Source: Verrucomicrobiota bacterium (GTDB lineage: Bacteria > Verrucomicrobiota > Verrucomicrobiia > Verrucomicrobiales > Verrucomicrobiaceae). Taken from it: 10,081 nt of DNA. The stretch spans positions 1 to 10,081 of the forward strand of contig JAIOQF010000067.1 in the NCBI GenBank assembly GCA_021413535.1, read 5' to 3'. The translations under genes were made by a program, and so were the position numbers. How positions within the stretch are numbered: position 1 is the stretch's first letter; every line of letters starts with the position of its first letter. The notes under the pieces were generated by a model. That model searched no databases. It was not told the DNA's origin and was given only the letters and a program-made list of their open reading frames with translations. Positions 6,596 through 10,081 of the stretch are shown here, in pieces.

Positions 6596-7792
6596 TTAGA
6601 AGCTCGCATTCAACCCCACGGTCGTGTAGTGGCGGTCGTATTCATTGAATGAAATGTCGGAGTTGATCGTGGTAAAGGAGTAGCTGGCTTGCATGGAAAG
6701 GTTCCGGTTGAACTTGTAGTTCATGCCCAGGCTGCCGTAGAACTGATTTTCGTTTGCGCCGGGAACGGTGTCGCTGGCCTCGTAGTTGCTGTAGACATAA
6801 CCCAGTCCGATGTTGCCGGTGAATTTCTCGCTGAACTGATAATTGGCGATGACACCCGTGGAATAAGAATAGCGGGCATCGAAGGCGCCGACTTGCGAGC
6901 CATTATAACCGAGCTGGTTATACCAGCGCAGGCTGGAGTGGCGCGAGAGGGCGAGATTGAGCGAGGCCTCGAGATAAGGCGCGGTGTTTTGCGTGCGCTC
7001 CGAGTCGTAGAACTCGGCGCCGACCCGGGCGCTGGCGGCAAGTGTTGGGCTCCAGGCCTGATCAACGCCCACCAGGAGATAATGCGCGGTGTAGTCCGGG
7101 TTGACCTGATTGTTGGGGCTGTCGGGATAGGTGTCTTTTTCGAATCGATATTCTGCGGTCAGCGAAGTCCTGCGGTTGAGTTTGTAGCTGAACTGCAAGG
7201 CGCCGATGTTGGTGAGACGATTTTCAAACTGGGCGAGATTGTCGTCCTGATATTTGATGCCGGAGAAAGTGTAGGTGGCTGTGGTCGCGAAACGCTCCGT
7301 CCAGGCGTAGCTCACGGCGAAGTTGTTGTAGCCGTAGAAATACTGGCCGGAAGGAATGGCGTTGGAGACACCGATGTTGAAGTCGGGCTCGATTTCATAG
7401 GCGGCGTAGAGATTGTCGGAAACAGTCAACCGGCGCGATACCGCGTGCTGGATGTTGAAATTCGCACGGGCGTTGTAGTAGGTGCTGCTGTTGCCTGGTC
7501 CTTTATCGAAGTAATAGAGCGCATCGAAATCCCCGCCCGTGGTGATCTCGGTGATGCGGTCGCTTTTGGCGAAGATGAAGCCGAGACCCGCGCCGGCGAA
7601 GGGCGAGTTGACGTCCGTATTGCCGGGGTCGGCGTAATTAATGTGATCGTAGCCGGAAATCGCGGTGGCATTGATCTTAAACGGGACGTTCTCTTTATAG
7701 TCCGATTTCTGCCCGATCCCGAGCAGGCCCTGGCCGCGCAACGGAAGTGCGGTCAAAAGGAAAACTCCGAGAAGAGCGACAACTGCTTTCAT
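6596..7792 (-). CDS. Outer-membrane beta-barrel protein of the EPS export operon
   Basis: 398-residue protein with a signal peptide (MKAVVALLGVFLLTALPLRGQ, cleavage near residue 21-23). The rest is made almost entirely of alternating polar/hydrophobic strands rich in Tyr, Asn, Ser and Thr, for example TGNIGLGYVYSNYEAS, FYGSLGMNYKFNRNLSMQA and HYTTVGLNASF. It ends in Phe, the classic C-terminal signal for outer-membrane insertion by the Bam complex. About 375 mature residues would suit a barrel of roughly 16-18 strands. Paired tyrosine-containing strands separated by short turns and longer loops run to the end, with no extra domain. It lies in one direction with, and 110 bp before, the Wzc-like gene. 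It is the likely outer-membrane exit channel for the polysaccharide, working with the short OPX protein. The role is inferred from context; the barrel itself is well supported. No Shine-Dalgarno is seen upstream of ATG 7792. Confidence 0.87.
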   Translation of the reverse strand: MKAVVALLGVFLLTALPLRGQGLLGIGQKSDYKENVPFKINATAISGYDHINYADPGNTDVNSPFAGAGLGFIFAKSDRITEITTGGDFDALYYFDKGPGNSSTYYNARANFNIQHAVSRRLTVSDNLYAAYEIEPDFNIGVSNAIPSGQYFYGYNNFAVSYAWTERFATTATYTFSGIKYQDDNLAQFENRLTNIGALQFSYKLNRRTSLTAEYRFEKDTYPDSPNNQVNPDYTAHYLLVGVDQAWSPTLAASARVGAEFYDSERTQNTAPYLEASLNLALSRHSSLRWYNQLGYNGSQVGAFDARYSYSTGVIANYQFSEKFTGNIGLGYVYSNYEASDTVPGANENQFYGSLGMNYKFNRNLSMQASYSFTTINSDISFNEYDRHYTTVGLNASF

Positions 7793-7853
7793 GCGAGTGG
7801 TTTTGGGCAGGTGTTGGTTGCGGGAGTGGGAGAAGTGCCGGTGCGCAGGTGGA

Positions 7854-8438
7854 CTACGGCCCTTGTGCGATGGACGGCGACTGCGGAATCGAGTGCTTGG
7901 GCGGGCGACGCTTGGTAACTACTTTTTTCTTGCCGCCGGGTGGATCTTCAGTTGGCGGTTTGCTGGAGAAGCCGCCCGTCGAGGGCTGGATCAAATACAC
8001 GCCGCGAATGTCACCAGGCGTCAGCGAATAATCCGAGCCGCCATCAACTTCTTCTACTGGCTGGACGCCGATCACCTGTTTTACTGATTCGACCACGCCC
8101 TTGCCGCCACCGACGGTGATCGCGCCCGCGCATTCCGCAATCAGTGGCGCCATCTTGGGTGCCACATGCGTCGCGGTCAGCACGATCTGCTTGGTCAGAT
8201 CAGAGTCTGCTTTGGATGCCATGATCGCGGCTTTGACGATCTCACAGGCGCAGCTTTCATTCGCGACCATCGCATCTTCGACGATCACTAGAATCTTCTG
8301 CGGCTCCATTTCGACCGCAGCGCGGACTTCCTGGAAGACCTTGTCGCAATGCGTCACGTCGCCTGCGGGCGAAGACAATGACAGTGCGAACGTCGCAACT
8401 GTGAGAGTGGCGATTTTAAGAGTGGTTGTGGTTTTCAT
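7854..8438 (-). CDS. Small exported protein of unknown function heading the EPS operon
   Basis: 194 residues; no named family recognised. A signal peptide covers residues 1-25 (hydrophobic 9-21, cleavage near SSPA-GD). The mature part has a helical domain (about 30-125) with four cysteines: C31, C63, C65 (in ESCACEIVKAAI) and C103 (AECAGA). These could form two disulfides or bind a ligand. Then comes a motif SDYSLTPGDIRGVYLIQP (135-152) and a Pro/Lys/Ser-rich, probably disordered tail (153-194). From memory, exported proteins with a C-x-C-E-I-V-K-A-A-I block and a similar tail stand next to EPS export genes in other Verrucomicrobiota; I cannot confirm this here. It is the first gene of the operon, 61 bp before the barrel gene and only about 40 bp after a tRNA gene. 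Possible roles are matrix component or accessory to secretion, but neither is shown by the sequence. Confidence 0.78.
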   Translation of the reverse strand: MKTTTTLKIATLTVATFALSLSSPAGDVTHCDKVFQEVRAAVEMEPQKILVIVEDAMVANESCACEIVKAAIMASKADSDLTKQIVLTATHVAPKMAPLIAECAGAITVGGGKGVVESVKQVIGVQPVEEVDGGSDYSLTPGDIRGVYLIQPSTGGFSSKPPTEDPPGGKKKVVTKRRPPKHSIPQSPSIAQGP

Positions 8439-8459
8439 AGCTTGCTGGGTTCCATTTTC

Positions 8460-8477
8460 GCCCTGCCGAAGCAGAGC
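8460..8477 (-). other. UUCG-capped hairpin directly downstream of tRNA-Gly
   Basis: Read on the - strand: GCTCTGC-TTCG-GCAGGGC, a 7-bp stem (one G-U pair) closed by the very stable C(UUCG)G tetraloop. It begins 2 nt after the CCA end of the tRNA and ends 21 nt before the ATG of the first EPS gene. What follows is GAAAATGG, with no U-tract, so it is not a standard intrinsic terminator. It may mark the 3' processing boundary, attenuate read-through, or act in the leader of the EPS mRNA. Confidence 0.55.
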
Positions 8478-8479
8478 CC

Positions 8480-8553
8480 TGGAGCGGGCTACGGGAATCG
8501 AACCCGTCTGTCCAGCTTGGAAGGCTGGAGCATTACCACTATGCTAAGCCCGC
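8480..8553 (-). tRNA. tRNA-Gly (anticodon UCC)
   Basis: Complete cloverleaf on the - strand. The acceptor stem is GCGGGCT/AGCCCGC. The D arm is GCATAGTGGTAATGC. The anticodon stem CCAGC/GCTGG encloses loop CTTCCAA with anticodon TCC, reading GGA (and GGG by wobble). The T arm is ACGGG-TTCGATT-CCCGT. Discriminator base is U73, as usual for bacterial tRNA-Gly, and the 3' CCA is encoded (8480-8482). Without CCA it is 71 nt. No interruption or mismatch is seen in any stem. The 3' end faces the EPS operon about 40 bp away. Confidence 0.97.
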
Positions 8554-8564
8554 ATAGTATTTAG

Positions 8565-8594
8565 TATTTAACACCCTAAAAGTAATAATTTCAA
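8565..8594 (-). promoter_or_regulatory. Probable sigma-70 promoter of tRNA-Gly
   Basis: On the - strand TTGAAA (8589-8594) is followed after 18 nt by TAAATA (8565-8570), placing the start of transcription about 5 nt before the tRNA 5' end. The spacing, the AT-rich surroundings and the position just before a stable RNA gene support it. The -35 box touches the palindrome AGATAATTA-tta-TAATTATCT (8594-8614), which could act as an UP-like AT element or a protein site. No other promoter-like site precedes the EPS operon outside the tRNA gene. Confidence 0.5.
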
Positions 8595-8972
8595 GATAAT
8601 TATTATAATTATCTAAAAATCATTAAAAGAGCGGCCTTCTTAGAATCTCAGCCCAGCAAGCTATTCCCAGATTTGGATCCTAAGAGAGACGCGATTTCTT
8701 ACACTGGTTTTCCATGTCCGCAAGCGGGGAATCACGTCTCGCAGTTTCCTCGCGACCTCAACCAGAACCCGGTGGAGTGTTCCAGATGCAGCCATCAGCC
8801 TATATATAGAGGGCTTGGCTCAAACGATGGCGCAAAGAGATGAAGACGCGGCGGATGAATTCATATGAAAAAAGCTCTGCCTTGACCCAGCGGGTATGAC
8901 TTTCTTCATAAAAAGGGCTCCAACTGAGTGTTTCTTGATGACTTCGTGACTTTGTGAGAGATCTCTGGTGCT

Positions 8973-8996
8973 AATTTTAAGATCAATTTTAAGATG
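8973..8996. repeat. 12-bp tandem repeat, two copies
   Basis: AATTTTAAGATC is followed at once by AATTTTAAGATG, so 11 of 12 bases agree. It lies about 90 bp before the start of the TPR membrane protein gene. It could be a paired regulator site or a simple slippage duplication; further AGATC/GATCT words occur nearby (8961, 9012, 9035, 9057). Confidence 0.6.
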
Positions 8997-9084
8997 AATC
9001 TTCCGTTTTCAGATCGTATTACACTTTCACTTTTAGATCTCGGCTGAATTTGTTACGATCTTCCGCGAAAGTTTCCCAGCCACC

Positions 9085-9729
9085 ATGAACACCCGAACCA
9101 TTATTCGACTCTGCCTCATGGCACTCGTCGTAATTACTTTGTTCTGGGTCTGGCACCGTTGGCAGGATTGGAACAACGAGAAGGAAGTTTACAAGCTGCT
9201 TTCGATCCTCTTTCTGGCCGTAGGCGGCGGCATACTTTTCGTCACGGTGATTCTGCCCAAGTTCGGTGATGCCGTTGGCACTGTGATGTTTTCCTCGGGA
9301 GAGGAACTCGCTTCCCCCAAAGGAATGAAGGCTGCCGCCAAAATGGCCAGTGGCGACTACCTGGGCGCGATCGAAGAATATGAGGTCATGATGAAGGACA
9401 ATCCCGACGATCCCTTCCCAATTTCCGAGATTGCCAAGATACATGACGAGAAGCTGGAAGATCCCACCACGGCGCTCGCTCTTCTTCATGAGCATTTGGA
9501 GTCCAAGGAGTGGAGCGAGGAGAATGCCTCTTTTCTCATGTTTCGCATGGTGGATTTGCTTTTAAACGATCACCAGTTCGATGCCGCTAAAGACATCTTG
9601 CAGCAGGTGGCGAGCAATTTCCCCGGCACCCGTCACAGCGCCAACGCGAAGCATAGGATCAACGAGGTCGAGGTCGCGCAGTTTAAGGAAGCCCAGGCTT
9701 CGCGTGCACAGAGCGACGACCTCGCCTAA
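9085..9729 (+). CDS. Membrane-anchored TPR protein
   Basis: 214 residues. Two hydrophobic spans, about 6-24 (IIRLCLMALVVITLFWVWH) and 38-58 (LLSILFLAVGGGILFVTVILP), are joined by a short polar loop. Both ends are probably cytoplasmic, given the positive charges near the N-terminus. Residues 82-195 look like tetratricopeptide repeats: AAAKMASGDYLGAIEEYEVM (about 83-102), with the typical G/Y/A/Y spacing and DNPDDP at its end; a middle unit containing DPTTALALLHEHLE; and a last unit LLLNDHQFDAAKDILQQVAS ending NFPGTRHS. Such modules bind partner proteins and would hold them at the membrane. No named family recognised. The start ATG follows an AT-rich gap and has no Shine-Dalgarno. The next gene begins 19 bp downstream on the same strand, so they are probably co-transcribed. 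Confidence 0.82.
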   Translation: MNTRTIIRLCLMALVVITLFWVWHRWQDWNNEKEVYKLLSILFLAVGGGILFVTVILPKFGDAVGTVMFSSGEELASPKGMKAAAKMASGDYLGAIEEYEVMMKDNPDDPFPISEIAKIHDEKLEDPTTALALLHEHLESKEWSEENASFLMFRMVDLLLNDHQFDAAKDILQQVASNFPGTRHSANAKHRINEVEVAQFKEAQASRAQSDDLA

Positions 9730-9748
9730 CCGCCCACCGGCTCGAATC

Positions 9749-10081
9749 ATGGGACGAGCCGACATCATTCTCGCCAAACCCCTGGCCTGGCTGGCAGTCG
9801 CCGCCATCTGCGGGATCGCCACGGCCGATGCCACGACGGCACTGATTCCTTTTTGGTCCTGGGCGGTCGCGGCCATCATCATGGGAGCGTGGATGTTCCG
9901 AGGACAACATCTGAGAAAAATATTTCTGCTCACGTTTTGTGTTTTTGCATTTCGGCATGCGGTCGTCTGTGACGTCATGGAGAGCAGCGAACTGCGGCTG
10001 CTATTGGAGAAGCGTGACATTCCATTGGATGTCACTGCAGAGGGACGCGTCATCAAACCCCTGCGCCGTGATCTTCCCGGC
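9749..10081 (+). CDS. comEC: Probable ComEC/Rec2-family competence protein, N-terminal part
   Basis: Open from ATG 9749 to the window edge, 111 codons without a stop; the remainder lies outside. The visible part begins MGRADIILAKPLAWLAVAAICGIATAD, a first hydrophobic span after a short basic start. A second hydrophobic pair follows (ALIPFWSWAVAAIIMGAWMF, then IFLLTFCVFAFRHAVV). After it comes a soluble start LDVTAEGRVIKPLRRDLPG. This order (short spans, then a beta-type domain opening with a V-x-x-x-G-x-V-x-x-P-like line) fits the DUF4131 N-terminus of ComEC, the inner-membrane channel for single-stranded DNA uptake. Full-length ComEC is about 700-800 residues, so the Competence and metallo-beta-lactamase-like domains that would settle this are not visible. 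It is 19 bp after the TPR gene. Confidence 0.6.
   Translation, partial: MGRADIILAKPLAWLAVAAICGIATADATTALIPFWSWAVAAIIMGAWMFRGQHLRKIFLLTFCVFAFRHAVVCDVMESSELRLLLEKRDIPLDVTAEGRVIKPLRRDLPG

Larger units (their letters stand above)
8554..9084. other. 530-bp region without a supported gene
   Basis: No convincing coding region on either strand; the longest ATG-led frames are a few to 17 codons and have no ribosome site. What it holds: the tRNA promoter and a 21-bp hyphenated palindrome (8594-8614); perfect 10-bp palindromes CTATATATAG (8800-8809), ATGAATTCAT (8855-8864), the overlapping TTCATATGAA (8860-8869), and AGAGATCTCT (8957-8966); a 12-bp tandem repeat at 8973-8996; and a copy of CCCAGCAAGCTAT (8652-8664) that is inverted relative to the one at 8437-8449. 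The last part (about 8970-9084) should carry the promoter of the TPR gene, but I cannot pick one site with confidence. Confidence 0.6.

Noticed and set aside
6689..7918. 409-codon open frame on the + strand opposite the barrel gene
   Set aside because: Its product has a low-complexity Val/Gly/Ala/Glu-rich composition typical of the complement of a GC-rich gene, with no recognisable domain. The opposite frame has a signal peptide, barrel strands and a terminal Phe.
8460..8477. Intrinsic terminator of the tRNA
   Set aside because: The hairpin is good but is followed by GAAAATGG rather than a U-run, so it is reported only as a hairpin.
8994..9047. 17-codon ATG-led frame (MNLPFSDRITLSLLDLG)
   Set aside because: No ribosome site and too short to judge; more likely leader DNA of the TPR gene.
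8554..9084. CRISPR array, IS element or integrase remnant next to the tRNA
   Set aside because: No regularly spaced repeats, no transposase or integrase fragment in any frame, and no duplicate of the tRNA 3' end in the window.

Overview
The window looks like chromosomal DNA from a Verrucomicrobiota-type Gram-negative bacterium. I infer this from a four-gene exopolysaccharide (EPS) export operon of the kind I associate with that phylum, from lipoprotein and outer-membrane barrel signals, and from the general absence of Shine-Dalgarno motifs before clear starts. The assignment rests on recall of family style, not on a marker gene. Most of the window is moderately GC-rich coding DNA. The AT-rich exceptions are the gap at about 6486-6595 and parts of 8554-9084.

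Left part (1-3920). The C-terminus of a TauE/SafE-family permease (+) runs tail to tail into a 435-residue cytoplasmic protein (-) with a glutathionylspermidine-synthase/ATP-grasp-like look. Divergent from that gene is a lipoprotein (+) with a second, C-terminal membrane anchor. It is followed by an OFA-type major facilitator transporter (+). A nested palindrome of REP/bidirectional-terminator type (3927-3989) separates this transporter from the convergent EPS operon.

Centre (3993-8438, all - strand, read right to left). The order is: a small exported protein with conserved-looking cysteines; an outer-membrane beta-barrel; a Wzz/BY-kinase-like inner-membrane protein; and a short Poly_export/SLBB (OPX) periplasmic protein. 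Together they form a trans-envelope polysaccharide export path, with the PCP in the inner membrane, a short OPX in the periplasm and a separate barrel as the outer-membrane pore. The window holds no glycosyltransferase, flippase or polymerase. The most striking observation is that the Wzc-like protein appears to have lost, in frame, the segment carrying the P-loop (Walker A and A'). It keeps the second Walker-type strand and a tyrosine-rich tail, so it is probably a non-kinase chain-length/co-polymerase protein.

Right part (8460-10081). A tRNA-Gly(UCC) gene with encoded CCA (-) lies just upstream of the EPS operon, with only about 40 bp between them and a UUCG-capped hairpin in that space. 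A 530-bp gap with several short palindromes follows. Then come a two-TM/TPR membrane protein (+) and, 19 bp later, the N-terminus of a probable ComEC/Rec2 protein that runs off the window edge.
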